64,000 bases of DNA from Campylobacter blaseri (GTDB lineage Bacteria > Campylobacterota > Campylobacteria > Campylobacterales > Campylobacteraceae), in assembly GCF_013201895.1 (NCBI RefSeq), contig NZ_CP053841.1, positions 992,001-1,056,000 of the forward strand, in the 5' to 3' direction. This document shows positions 55,318 through 64,000 of the stretch, one piece after another. The translations under genes were made by a program, and so were the position numbers. The number at the start of each line of letters is the position of its first letter. Position 1 is the stretch's first letter. Below the pieces are notes generated by a model. That model was not told where the DNA came from. It made no database searches and saw only the letters and a list, made by a program, of their open reading frames with translations.

Positions 55318-56567
55318 TTTTTACCTTTTAAACATTTTTCTATAGCTTTCATATGAAGTTTACCCTCTTTGTTATTGAAGAACTCTTCATCATTAATTTT
55401 TTGCATTATTTGGTTTGCTTTTTCGCACTCATTAAGCTTATAATATCCCCAGGCTAGTGAGTCTAGATAGTAAGGGGATTCTGGCTCTTTCAAAATGGCT
55501 TTTTCTATAAGCTCAAGCCCTTTTTTTATATTGATATCATAATCTATTAGTAAATATCCATAGTAATTTTGATATACATCATTGTCTAGCTGGTTAGCTG
55601 ATTTTTCAAAATTTAGTAAAATTTCATAAAGTACCTCATCGGATATATTTGATTCATATTTTTCATATAAATATATAGCTTTCATTGCCAAAAACTCAAT
55701 ATCTTTAGTAGATTCATATGAATTTTTTGCTGTATCAATAGCCTTATCATAATCTTTTATAAAGCCATATATTTCAACTAATAATTTATTATTATTGCCA
55801 TATTTTTTTAATATATCTATTGCATTTTGATAATCTTTAGTGTATAGATAAAAATTAATAATCGTTTCTAAAAAAACTTGGTTTTTTGTTTGTTCATATA
55901 AATCTTTATAAATTTCTATAATTTCTAAATATCTACTATATTTTTCATATATATCAACCAACTTAACACATATATTTGCTGTACAGCCTTTTAGTTTTCT
56001 ATATGTCTCAAGCTCTTTAATGGCTGAATCTTCATCATTTAGTTTATCAATATAGATATTTGAAAGGTCTAATAGCGTATTTTCATTTGGATTTAATTCA
56101 TAAGATTTTTTATAGCTTTGCAAAGAGTCGTTATACAATCCTAATTTTTCTTGTGCCAATGCTAAAAAAGAGTAATTTCTAGAAACAGGCTCTAATTCCA
56201 CTAGCTTTTTTGCTACCTCTAAGGCTTTTAAATTATCTCCTATGTCTAAAAAATATGCAGTTTTAACCCTTAAATAGTTAGTATCTTTACTAAGGTTTTT
56301 ATCTTCTATTTTAATAAGTTCATGAATTTTATCATTTCTAAACATGTAAGAAAGTTGAACTGCCTCTTTTAGATACTCACTTTTTTTAGTCATATCATAA
56401 AGTGATTCAAAAGTATCAATGGCTCTTGCTCTGTCGCTCTTTTTTTCTTCAAATCCCTTAAGGATTAAAAAGTTTTCTTTTGCATTTTCTTCTTTAAAAG
56501 CCAATCCTTCAATATAACAAATCATTAGTATTAAAAGTAATTTTATAACCGTTTTACACCTATGCAT
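55314..56567 (-). CDS. Exported TPR-repeat protein
   Basis: 417 aa. A signal peptide (about 1-23) precedes about eight tetratricopeptide repeats (for example [40 protein letters not shown]). It resembles periplasmic TPR scaffolds that assemble envelope complexes; the partner is unknown. It overlaps the YkgJ gene upstream by 25 bases and trpC downstream by 4. Confidence 0.78.
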   Translation of the reverse strand: MHRCKTVIKLLLILMICYIEGLAFKEENAKENFLILKGFEEKKSDRARAIDTFESLYDMTKKSEYLKEAVQLSYMFRNDKIHELIKIEDKNLSKDTNYLRVKTAYFLDIGDNLKALEVAKKLVELEPVSRNYSFLALAQEKLGLYNDSLQSYKKSYELNPNENTLLDLSNIYIDKLNDEDSAIKELETYRKLKGCTANICVKLVDIYEKYSRYLEIIEIYKDLYEQTKNQVFLETIINFYLYTKDYQNAIDILKKYGNNNKLLVEIYGFIKDYDKAIDTAKNSYESTKDIEFLAMKAIYLYEKYESNISDEVLYEILLNFEKSANQLDNDVYQNYYGYLLIDYDINIKKGLELIEKAILKEPESPYYLDSLAWGYYKLNECEKANQIMQKINDEEFFNNKEGKLHMKAIEKCLKGKK

Positions 56568-56911
56568 TCCTCTTCAAGCTCCTCATAATTTTCTTTAAAA
56601 TAATCCCAAAATGGAAATGTTCTGCACTGTTTTGGACGGTAATCATAAACTGAACAATTCAAATCCATCTCATTAAAAAATATACAGGCAAATCCATCTT
56701 TAAATATCTTTTCTTTGATACTAAATTTAGTACCGAATTTATCTAGGTATTTTAACCTAAATTCATCAACATTAATTCCTAAATGGTTAGCTAGCGTTAT
56801 CATTTCTGCAGGAGTTATCCATATATAGCCACTTTCACCTGTACAACATTTTCCTTTGCATACTTCACACTTTTTAGGATTAAAACTATAACAAAATCCC
56901 TCTTTTTGCAC
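56543..56911 (-). CDS. YkgJ-family cysteine-cluster protein
   Basis: 122 aa. CEVCKGKCCTG (18-28) and CSVYDYRPKQCRTFPFWDYF are the two halves of the family's Cys cluster, likely a metal or Fe-S site. Its role is unknown. Its ATG shares a base with the methyltransferase stop codon. Confidence 0.8.
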   Translation of the reverse strand: MQKEGFCYSFNPKKCEVCKGKCCTGESGYIWITPAEMITLANHLGINVDEFRLKYLDKFGTKFSIKEKIFKDGFACIFFNEMDLNCSVYDYRPKQCRTFPFWDYFKENYEELEEECIGVKRL

Positions 56912-57600
56912 TATACATCCACGCTTTCTAAATTCGCTTCTTTAAAAATCCTATAGGCCTCTTTACTGTATCCACTATCATCGCTCAAATATATACTTTC
57001 CATAACATTACAAAGAGATTTTGAGCTTTTTTTAGCTTCAGCCAAAACAACTTTTGCACTTTTACCCTTTTTTGGATATATAAATTTTAGTTTTGTCATG
57101 CTAAATTTATTCTCTAAAAGCAAATGTGAGATATACATAAGTTGTTTTGCATCATAACAAAAAACTAAAGAACCATGTGATTTAAGGTGAGAGCTTGAGT
57201 TTTTTATCAAATTCTCAAGGCTTAAATTTGAAGAATATCTACTTATACTTAAATGCTCATTTTCACTTTTTCTAACGCCATCATGGTAATATGGTGGGTT
57301 TGAAACTATTAAATCAAACCTTTCATTGCTTTTAAAACTCTTATAATCAGCCTCTATAATCTCACATTCTATATTATTAACCTTTGAGTTTTTGATACAA
57401 AGATTGATATTTTCTTTTTGTATATCAAGCAGAGTAACATTACTATCTTTTAAATCCCTTGCAAGTAAAAGACCAAGAACTCCACTCCCAGCACCAACTT
57501 CTAAAATTTTACCCTTTGGTTTTAGATCTTTAGTAAAGTGATATAGCATTATAGTGTCACTATTATATCTATATCCGTCTTTAAATTGATATATTATCAT
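56911..57600 (-). CDS. tRNA1(Val) A37 N6-methyltransferase-like protein (TrmN6 family)
   Basis: 229 aa. SAM motif I ILEVGAGSGVLGLLLA (35-50) and catalytic N6-adenine motif VSNPPYYHDG (about 103) match YfiC/TrmN6. It probably methylates A37 in tRNA-Val. It overlaps the upstream oxidoreductase by 4 bases. Confidence 0.8.
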   Translation of the reverse strand: MIIYQFKDGYRYNSDTIMLYHFTKDLKPKGKILEVGAGSGVLGLLLARDLKDSNVTLLDIQKENINLCIKNSKVNNIECEIIEADYKSFKSNERFDLIVSNPPYYHDGVRKSENEHLSISRYSSNLSLENLIKNSSSHLKSHGSLVFCYDAKQLMYISHLLLENKFSMTKLKFIYPKKGKSAKVVLAEAKKSSKSLCNVMESIYLSDDSGYSKEAYRIFKEANLESVDV

Positions 57601-58556
57601 CTATTTTTACTATTTATATGTTCTATTATAGTATTTGAATGATTAAGTGCGACTACGATAGAAGCACCACTTCTAGTAGCTAAATCCCCACCAACATAAA
57701 GACCTTTAATATTGGTTTCACAATTCTCATCTATAATTGGAATCTTTTTTTCATCTACTTCTATATCAGAGCTTTTTAAAAAATCAACAGGAGTAGTTCC
57801 TCCAATAGCATAAATAACTCTATCATAGACAAAAACCCTACCATCTTTATAGTTTACTAAAACTTTACCTTCTTCGTTTTCAATGCTCTCAATATCAGTT
57901 TTTAAACGAAGTATTATATTTCCATATTTAACATCATATGCTAAGTTTTTAGCATTTATCTCATTTATCCTTGTAAACTCGCCTTTTCTATATGATAATG
58001 TAACTATATTTTCTCTTGAAAGTGTCATAGCGTATTCCACAGCTGAGTTACCTCCACCAACTACTAATATCTTTTCACCTGTGCTACATTTATCAAGATT
58101 AAAATTAACTCTTTGGGTAATTGATGGTGGTATTTTATAGCTAGGTTTATTTGGTCTTCCCATTCTACCAACAGCAACTATAACATTTTTAGCAAAGTAG
58201 TGTTTGTGTGCTGTAAAAATTTCAAAATTTCCATCACTATTTTTAACAATTTTTTCAACCTCTGTTTCAAAGATAGCATCTATAGTTTCATTATCTAAAA
58301 GCGCATCAAAATAGTTTAAAACATCCTCTTTTGAGCCAGTTTCAAACTCCACTCTTCCTTTTGTTTGACTATCTAAACCTTTGTATTCTTTATCTACTCT
58401 TTTGTTATCTTTATAAAAAGTCCTAATTGTCTGTGAGTGGTTATCTCCTTTTTCAAGAAGAAGTATATTTTCTATTCCACTTATCTTTGCCTCAACAGCA
58501 GAAGCTATCCCGCAAGGTCCTCCACCTATTATAGCTATATCATAAACACTATCCAT
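57597..58556 (-). CDS. FAD/NAD(P)-dependent disulfide-reductase-like protein (YpdA type)
   Basis: 319 aa. Two Rossmann motifs, IGGGPCGIASAVEA (10-23) and VVGGGNSAVEYAMTL (about 166-180), plus a C-terminal YVGGDLATRSGASIVVAL. It lacks the CxxC of thioredoxin reductase. It looks like the YpdA/ferredoxin-NADP reductase-like group that reduces low-molecular-weight disulfides. No bacillithiol is expected in this organism, so its substrate is open. Confidence 0.78.
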   Translation of the reverse strand: MDSVYDIAIIGGGPCGIASAVEAKISGIENILLLEKGDNHSQTIRTFYKDNKRVDKEYKGLDSQTKGRVEFETGSKEDVLNYFDALLDNETIDAIFETEVEKIVKNSDGNFEIFTAHKHYFAKNVIVAVGRMGRPNKPSYKIPPSITQRVNFNLDKCSTGEKILVVGGGNSAVEYAMTLSRENIVTLSYRKGEFTRINEINAKNLAYDVKYGNIILRLKTDIESIENEEGKVLVNYKDGRVFVYDRVIYAIGGTTPVDFLKSSDIEVDEKKIPIIDENCETNIKGLYVGGDLATRSGASIVVALNHSNTIIEHINSKNR

Positions 58557-58634
58557 TCTCTACCTTTAAGTTTTATTTGTTATATCATATTATAATTATA
58601 TTTTTATAAAATAAGATAAATATTAAGGCTTAAG

Positions 58635-59870
58635 ATGGAAAAATTATTAAATATAACTAAAAATTCACAAAATTCTCTTTTAAATCTAACCCCAGATCAA
58701 AAACAAAAGACAATTCTAGATATGGTAAGTGAGATTAAAAATGCAAAATATGAAATTTTAAAAGCCAATGAACTTGATATTAAATTTGCAAAAGAAAATA
58801 ATCTAAGTAGATCCATGATAGAAAGATTAAAACTAAATGATGAAAAAATAGAATCAATTTTAAAATCACTACAAGATATAGCAAATCTTAAAGATCCAGC
58901 AGGAAAAATACTTGATGGATGGACTAACCATGCAGGGCTTGGCGTTCAAAAAGTAGCAATTCCTATAGGTGTAATTTGTGTAATATATGAGTCTCGCCCA
59001 AATGTAACAGTTGAGGTGGCAAGCTTGTGTTTTAAAAGCTCAAATGCTGTTGTTTTAAAAGGTGGAAAAGAGGCACAAAACTCAAATTTAGCTCTAGTAA
59101 AATGCATTCATAAAGCTTTGGATAAAAATAAAATTAATAAAAATGTTGTGACATTTTTAGAAAATTTCCATAGAGATGATATGATGGATTTAATTAAAAT
59201 GGATAAATACATAGATGTAATCATCCCAAGAGGTGGCAGTTCATTAATAAATCTTATATCAAAAAACTCAACAATCCCTGTTATAAAGCATGATAAAGGG
59301 GTTTGTCATATATTTGTTGATGAGAGTGCAAAACTTGATAGCTCTTTACAAATATGCATAAATGCAAAGATTCAAAACCCTAGTGCATGTAATGCTGTTG
59401 AGACAATTTTAATACATGAGTCTTTGGTGGATTCATTCTTTTTAGATTTAACAGATGAGTTTAAGAAGTTAGGTGTTGAGATTTATGGTTGCAAAAAATC
59501 TGCTCAAATTTTAGATTGCAAAGAAAGTAGCTATGAAACATATGATAATGAATTCTTAGATCTAAAAGTAAATATAAAAATTGTTGAAAATTTAGATGAA
59601 GCTTTATCGCATATAAGAGAGTTTAGTTCAGATCATAGCGAGGCTATTTTAAGTGAAAATATAACAAATATAGAAAGATTTTTAAATGAGTTAAATAGTG
59701 CTTGTCTATATGCCAATGCTTCAACTAGATTTAGTGATGGTTATGAGCTAGGATTTGGTGCAGAGATTGGGATTAGCACTAATAAACTTCATGCAAGAGG
59801 ACCTATGGGACTTGATAGTTTAGTTACTTATAAATATAAAATTATAGGAAATGGTCAAGTTAGAAAATAG
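58635..59870 (+). CDS. proA: Gamma-glutamyl phosphate reductase
   Basis: 411 aa, standard length. The nucleophile Cys is in NPSACNAVETIL (about 251-262); YESRPNVTVEVASLC and ARGPMGLDSL are further signatures. It makes glutamate-5-semialdehyde in proline synthesis. It is transcribed away from the operon to its left and ends at a strong bidirectional hairpin. Confidence 0.95.
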   Translation: MEKLLNITKNSQNSLLNLTPDQKQKTILDMVSEIKNAKYEILKANELDIKFAKENNLSRSMIERLKLNDEKIESILKSLQDIANLKDPAGKILDGWTNHAGLGVQKVAIPIGVICVIYESRPNVTVEVASLCFKSSNAVVLKGGKEAQNSNLALVKCIHKALDKNKINKNVVTFLENFHRDDMMDLIKMDKYIDVIIPRGGSSLINLISKNSTIPVIKHDKGVCHIFVDESAKLDSSLQICINAKIQNPSACNAVETILIHESLVDSFFLDLTDEFKKLGVEIYGCKKSAQILDCKESSYETYDNEFLDLKVNIKIVENLDEALSHIREFSSDHSEAILSENITNIERFLNELNSACLYANASTRFSDGYELGFGAEIGISTNKLHARGPMGLDSLVTYKYKIIGNGQVRK

Positions 59871-59972
59871 ATAACGCATTACTTTACTAATCATAAATAA
59901 ATGCACCACTATGAATATATGTATATTTGCAATAATATAAAAAATTTGTTAAAAATATAAACATCTAAGATT

Positions 59973-60002
59973 GAATTTGGAGTATTTAATTACTCCAAAT
60001 TC
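59973..60002. terminator. Bidirectional terminator between proA and the torA operon
   Basis: GAATTTGGAGTA / TACTCCAAATTC, 12 perfect base pairs and a 6-nt loop, lies between the convergent genes. Confidence 0.75.
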
Positions 60003-60015
60003 AAATATATGAAGA

Positions 60016-60552
60016 TTACTCTTCTTCTTTTGCTATACCATCACTAGCATATGCTTGTAAGAATCTAAGAATTCTATCTCTTTCTTCGTCTGTTATTTTT
60101 GCAAAAAACTGCATAGCAGATAGATAAGCATCCCACTCATTCATCTTATGCTCTTTTGGTTTATGTGCAGCATGGCAAGAACTACAAGAGTCATAATACA
60201 TAAGCTCAATCTCTTCCCAAGAAGCATACTCTCCATCTGTTAAATCTTCTGAATCTATAAAGAATTTAGCTTTTGGTTGTGCTTTTGTATTTTTAAGATT
60301 ATAAAAAGTTACAAGTGGATCTTTCTTATAAGCCACCATTGATTCATTATCAGCCGTAACTTCACCAACTACCTCAATTAAAGTTAAATTTCCATCTTGT
60401 TTTATAACTTTTACAGGTGTTCCTTCATAAATTTCGCCAACTTCACTTTTATTTGTTGGGTCAAATAGCTTTGATTTTATATCAAAAACATACATTGTTT
60501 TAGCAAAAGCAAAACTTGATAATATCGTTAATAATACTAATGTTTTTTTCAT
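60016..60552 (-). CDS. Monohaem c-type cytochrome partner of the TorA-like reductase
   Basis: 178 aa. Sec signal peptide (1-17); one haem motif CSSCH (about 122-126) with MNEWDAYLSAMQFF after it giving a likely Met ligand. It lies 2 bases after torA and matches the small cytochrome encoded with the S/N-oxide reductase in Campylobacter jejuni (Cj0265c type). It presumably passes electrons from the quinol pool to the reductase; no NapC/TorC multihaem donor is present here. Confidence 0.82.
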   Translation of the reverse strand: MKKTLVLLTILSSFAFAKTMYVFDIKSKLFDPTNKSEVGEIYEGTPVKVIKQDGNLTLIEVVGEVTADNESMVAYKKDPLVTFYNLKNTKAQPKAKFFIDSEDLTDGEYASWEEIELMYYDSCSSCHAAHKPKEHKMNEWDAYLSAMQFFAKITDEERDRILRFLQAYASDGIAKEEE

Positions 60553-60554
60553 AC

Positions 60555-62942
60555 TTATACTCCTTTTACTACCGGTGCTTTTATGCCAACATATGCTTTT
60601 TCATCTACTTTTTTAATAGAAGCCAAGCAAGTATTTGCTGAGGTTGATTGTGCCATTGTTGATGTTGGAATTGATGGTGTTAAAACATTCACATGTCCTG
60701 CGATACATCTTGGTTTTTCATCAGTTGTATTCTCAGGATCATACCATGTACCTTCGCAAATAGATATAACTCCACTCATAATTTTATCAGTTACTACAGC
60801 TCCAGCTAGAAGTTTTCCTCTTTCATTAAATACCTCAACAGTGTCTCCATCTTTGATATTATATTTTTTAGCATCTTCACTATTTATCATAACAGGTTCT
60901 CTATTTCCTACTTTATAAAGTTTTCTCATAAAGCAGTTATCTAATTGAGAGTGAATTCTGTATTTAGGATGTGGACTTAATACATGGAATGGATATTTTT
61001 TAGTTTTTTCCTCATCTCCTAGCCACTCTGCAGGCTCAAACCAAGTAGGATGTCCTTTGAAGTCTTTTAATTTCAAATCAGCAAATTTTTGAGAAAATAT
61101 TTGGAATTTACCTGATTCTGTTCTTAGTTTATTTGCTTCAGGATCAGCTCTAAATTCCGCATGTCTAACATATTTATAAGCATCTTCGCTTGGTTCAAAG
61201 TAAACATAACCCTTTTCCCAAAAATCCTCAAATGAAACATAATTTGGACAATCACTTCTTTCATAAAATCCTTTTATTCTCTCCATTTTTGTTCTATTGC
61301 CTGTAAATTTCCTATGCTCTCTTTCTCCAACTCTTTTTGCCATTTCTTCAAATACATCATAATCATTTCTTGATTCCCAAAGTGGCTCAATAACTTTTTT
61401 CATAGCATAAACATAATCTTGAGAATATGAACCGCCATATGACATATCATCTCTTTCAAGCGGTGTTGTAGAAGGTAAAACTATATCAGCCATTTTTGCC
61501 ATAGGTGTCCACCAAGGCTCATGCACTACAACAGTATCAAGCGTTCTAATAGCTTTTATTAGCTCATTTGCATTTGGATGATGTCCTAAAACACTTGAAC
61601 CAACAGCATACATAACTTTTATGTTAGGATAAGTTAGTTTTCCACCTTTAAAATTAATCTTTTTACCAGGATTTAAAAGCGCTTCACTAATTCTTGAAGC
61701 TGGAATATTTACATCAACTTTATTTTTACCTTGTGGGAGACCAACAGGAAGCATAACCCCACTAAATGCTTGACCACCACCAGCATAATGCATAGAAAAA
61801 CCAAACCCACCGCCAGGAAGACCTATTTGACCAATGAATGCAGAAAGAACCATTAAAGTCCAATCAGCTTGCTCTCCATGATGAGCTCTTTGCATAGCCC
61901 AGTTTCCTGCTAAAAAAGTTCTATTTTTAACAAAAGTATCAGCTAGTTGTTTTATAATATCTTCATCAACACCTGTAATTTTTGAAGCCCAAGATGCTGT
62001 TTTTTCAACTTTATCTTCTGTTTTACCTAGTAAATATGGCAAAAACTTATCAAACCCATCTGTGTATTTTTCTATGAAATTTTTATCATATTGTTTTGTA
62101 GTGTATAAATAATGCATCATTCCAAGCATTAAAGCTACATCGGTATTTGGGCGAATTTTAATCCATTGTGCATTTAAATCTTTTGCTATTTCTGTGTATT
62201 GTGGATCAATTGTAATAAATTTTATATTTGATTTTGCATATTTTTTATAGTAGTCATTGTTTGCTCTACTAGGAACTTTATAATCAACTTGATTACATTT
62301 TAAAATATCAGCACCCCACATTACATAAACTTGTGTATTTTCTAAAATTACTTCATGTGCGGTTTGCAAAGAGTATACTTCCAAATCTCCCATCACAGTT
62401 GTATTTACCTTACCTGCTGCACCATTACTATACTCTCCATCAGTTCCAACAGCTCCACCAAAAACAGTGTTAAAAAATCTTCCTGCAACAGCTGAACAAC
62501 TATGAAGCATTCCAGGATGCCCCCAAGAGCCATAGCTTGCATTATAAATTTCATCAATCTTAACGCTTTTTAATTTATCTAAAATTAATTCCATAGCTTT
62601 ATCCCAGCTAACACGTACAAATTCCTCTTTACCACGTAGTTCGGGGCTTTTTTTACCTTCAAGATAGCTTTTTCTAACGCAAGGATATTTTATTCTTGTA
62701 TCACTATAAACTCTATCTTTCCAAGCCTCACTCCAAGGAACCTTTGGATCTTTATCAGATTCTTGTGGTCTAATTTTTACTATCTCTCCGTCTTTGTTAA
62801 CATCGGCATAAAATGCTCCTATATTTGAAGCGTGAGGTATGCTCTTTAGGCCTTTTTCATTAGCAAGTAATGGATTTGCAGAAACTGCAAGTGCTGTTGT
62901 AGCAACAGATGATTGCAAAAATTTTCTTCTTGTTATTGCCAT
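60555..62942 (-). CDS. torA: Periplasmic S/N-oxide (TMAO/DMSO) reductase, TorA/BisC type
   Basis: 795 aa. Tat signal TRRKFLQSS (4-12) with cleavage after LLA near 28. No N-terminal Fe-S cysteines, as in TorA/DorA. NASYGSWGHPGMLHSCSAVA (about 138-157) is the region holding the Ser ligand of molybdenum. The C-terminal bis-MGD domain (about 680-790, YNIKDGDTVEVFNERGKLLA) is complete. It reduces TMAO, DMSO and related compounds as terminal acceptors. The response regulator on the other side is transcribed divergently. Confidence 0.87.
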   Translation of the reverse strand: MAITRRKFLQSSVATTALAVSANPLLANEKGLKSIPHASNIGAFYADVNKDGEIVKIRPQESDKDPKVPWSEAWKDRVYSDTRIKYPCVRKSYLEGKKSPELRGKEEFVRVSWDKAMELILDKLKSVKIDEIYNASYGSWGHPGMLHSCSAVAGRFFNTVFGGAVGTDGEYSNGAAGKVNTTVMGDLEVYSLQTAHEVILENTQVYVMWGADILKCNQVDYKVPSRANNDYYKKYAKSNIKFITIDPQYTEIAKDLNAQWIKIRPNTDVALMLGMMHYLYTTKQYDKNFIEKYTDGFDKFLPYLLGKTEDKVEKTASWASKITGVDEDIIKQLADTFVKNRTFLAGNWAMQRAHHGEQADWTLMVLSAFIGQIGLPGGGFGFSMHYAGGGQAFSGVMLPVGLPQGKNKVDVNIPASRISEALLNPGKKINFKGGKLTYPNIKVMYAVGSSVLGHHPNANELIKAIRTLDTVVVHEPWWTPMAKMADIVLPSTTPLERDDMSYGGSYSQDYVYAMKKVIEPLWESRNDYDVFEEMAKRVGEREHRKFTGNRTKMERIKGFYERSDCPNYVSFEDFWEKGYVYFEPSEDAYKYVRHAEFRADPEANKLRTESGKFQIFSQKFADLKLKDFKGHPTWFEPAEWLGDEEKTKKYPFHVLSPHPKYRIHSQLDNCFMRKLYKVGNREPVMINSEDAKKYNIKDGDTVEVFNERGKLLAGAVVTDKIMSGVISICEGTWYDPENTTDEKPRCIAGHVNVLTPSIPTSTMAQSTSANTCLASIKKVDEKAYVGIKAPVVKGV

Positions 62943-63056
62943 TATTTAACTCCTTATATTTAAAATAATTACCATTATATAAAAAGATATCATTTAAACT
63001 TCATTATTAAAATTAAATTCAGCTTATTTAGATTAGAATAAATAAATCTTAAAACA

Positions 63057-63755
63057 ATGCATAAAGGAATTGAAATATACAAGAGGTTAAAAAATGTAAA
63101 TATACTTATAGTTAGCGATGATGATAGGCAAAATAAAAATGCTATTAAATATACTAGTTTATTTAATACAATAAATACTGTTAATTGCAAAGATTTTCTA
63201 AAGTTTTATATAGACAACTATAATAAAATTGATATAGTTTTATTAGATATTGATAGTTTTAAAAATGTAAATTTTGAAAAAATATCAGCAATTTGTTCAA
63301 ATCAGCAGTTTATATTTTTAGCATATAAAAGAAAAAATTATATTGATATATTGAAAAATTTTAATTGTGGAAATTCTGTTATCTTATTTAAACCCATTAA
63401 ATTTAGTGCAATTTTAGATAATATCTCTATGCTTATAAAAAATGTAAAAAATAATGAAATTTTAAAAATAAATGACAATATTAAAATAGATATGAAAAAA
63501 GAGGTAGTATATAAAAATAATGAAATAATATATCTTACTCATACCATGCACAAACTATTTTTATTATTTTTGGTAAATTTAAATAAAATTACAACTTTTT
63601 ATGCAATTGAGGATATTGTTTATGATGGTAAAACTGTAAATAGATATGTGATACAAAATTTAGTTGGATTATTAAAAAGAGAATTAAACTTAAATATAAA
63701 AAACATATATGGCAAAGGTTATATTTTATACGATAATAAAGATAAGAATACCTAA
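63057..63755 (+). CDS. OmpR-type response regulator divergent from torA
   Basis: 232 aa. Receiver domain with DDD (21-23), phospho-acceptor Asp64 (VLLDID) and LFKPIKF lysine; a winged-helix output domain (about 145-228: THTMHKLFLLFLVN, VNRYVIQNLVGLLKRELN, YGKGYIL). Unlike the 4977 regulator no kinase gene is next to it. Its place, 114 bases from torA across a divergent promoter region, suggests control of that operon (TorR-like), by inference. Confidence 0.8.
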   Translation: MHKGIEIYKRLKNVNILIVSDDDRQNKNAIKYTSLFNTINTVNCKDFLKFYIDNYNKIDIVLLDIDSFKNVNFEKISAICSNQQFIFLAYKRKNYIDILKNFNCGNSVILFKPIKFSAILDNISMLIKNVKNNEILKINDNIKIDMKKEVVYKNNEIIYLTHTMHKLFLLFLVNLNKITTFYAIEDIVYDGKTVNRYVIQNLVGLLKRELNLNIKNIYGKGYILYDNKDKNT

Positions 63756-63770
63756 ATTATAAAATAAATT

Positions 63771-64000
63771 GGCGTGACTATAAGCCGAGTTCTGTTTTTC
63801 AAGTGATCATTTATCTAGACTAAATTTTGCAATTTAGCTCAAGCGAAGGGTATCATTCTAAGACTTTACCACCCCTTCTTGCTGCAAGCTGGGTTTACAT
63901 AGCTGTTTATGTTACCATAAACACTGGTAGGCTCTTACTCTACCGTTTCACCTTTACCACAAATGTGGAAGTCTTCTTTCTGTTGCACTATCCCTTATGT
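63771..64000 (-). ncRNA. rnpB: RNase P RNA, 3' part, cut by the window edge
   Basis: The minus strand ends with CAGAACTCGGCTTATAGTCA, the conserved 3' end of bacterial class A RNase P RNA. The conserved segment beginning GGTGAAACGGTAGAGTAAG lies near 63928-63960. The 5' half lies beyond base 64000. It processes tRNA and tmRNA precursors. Confidence 0.9.

Overview
The window is AT-rich Campylobacter-type (epsilonproteobacterial) chromosome. The indicators are a frdCAB fumarate reductase with the covalent-FAD His at FrdA position 43, a pair of adjacent dynamin-like GTPases, a torA/monohaem cytochrome pair, a psrABC-type reductase, an Fe(III)-binding FbpA protein and a tmRNA whose tag reads ANNVKFAPAYAKVA. 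The species cannot be fixed from sequence alone. A glutaminyl-tRNA synthetase fused to a YqeY-like tail is unusual for this group.

Layout. 0-3 kb: fbpA under a Fur-type palindrome, then a dead FMN-dependent lactate-oxidase-like gene carrying a micro-inversion, a nonsense codon and a deletion of the active site. 3-11.7 kb: an orphan membrane-anchored Cache sensor, a histidine kinase/response regulator pair placed directly behind a molybdenum polysulfide/thiosulfate reductase operon (psrABC), a nitroreductase, a small membrane protein and a pirin. 12-21.5 kb: a composite defence operon with a half-size HsdS, HsdM, a RhuM-Fic fusion, a two-domain HsdS, a two-gene membrane/DUF4868 cassette that looks like Kiwa (KwaA-KwaB), HsdR and a YgjP-type metalloprotease. 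21.5-26.7 kb: a phospholipase D family protein and GlnRS flanked by two DUF411 paralogues.

27.8-39.5 kb: an 11.7-kb mobilizable island inserted at the 3' end of ssrA (tmRNA). It is bounded by a 15-bp direct repeat. It carries a tyrosine recombinase split at an A9 tract, a MobC-like protein, a broken relaxase, an IncP-type oriT with an intact nic hexamer, a VbhA-like antitoxin beside a truncated Fic toxin, a broken AAA ATPase and a broken helix-turn-helix gene. Its living cargo is an Abi_2 (AbiD/F) HEPN protein followed by its own small structured RNA, a CtkA/HipA-like kinase and a three-gene operon of unknown function containing a tandem duplicate. The mobility and replication genes are decaying while the cargo is intact, so the island looks stranded but can probably still be mobilised in trans.

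39.5-64 kb: mainly core genome, including tmRNA, a Sel1 protein, ruvB, an AI-2E family permease, two dynamin-like GTPases, frdCAB, lgt, dinB, ribB(A), a thiamine-binding-type protein, a HIT protein, trpC, a TPR protein, a Cys-cluster protein, a tRNA methyltransferase, an FAD reductase, proA, the torA/cytochrome operon with a divergent response regulator, and the 3' part of rnpB running off the right edge. Respiratory genes dominate the ordinary regions: fumarate, S/N-oxide and polysulfide/thiosulfate reductases suit growth with little or no oxygen.
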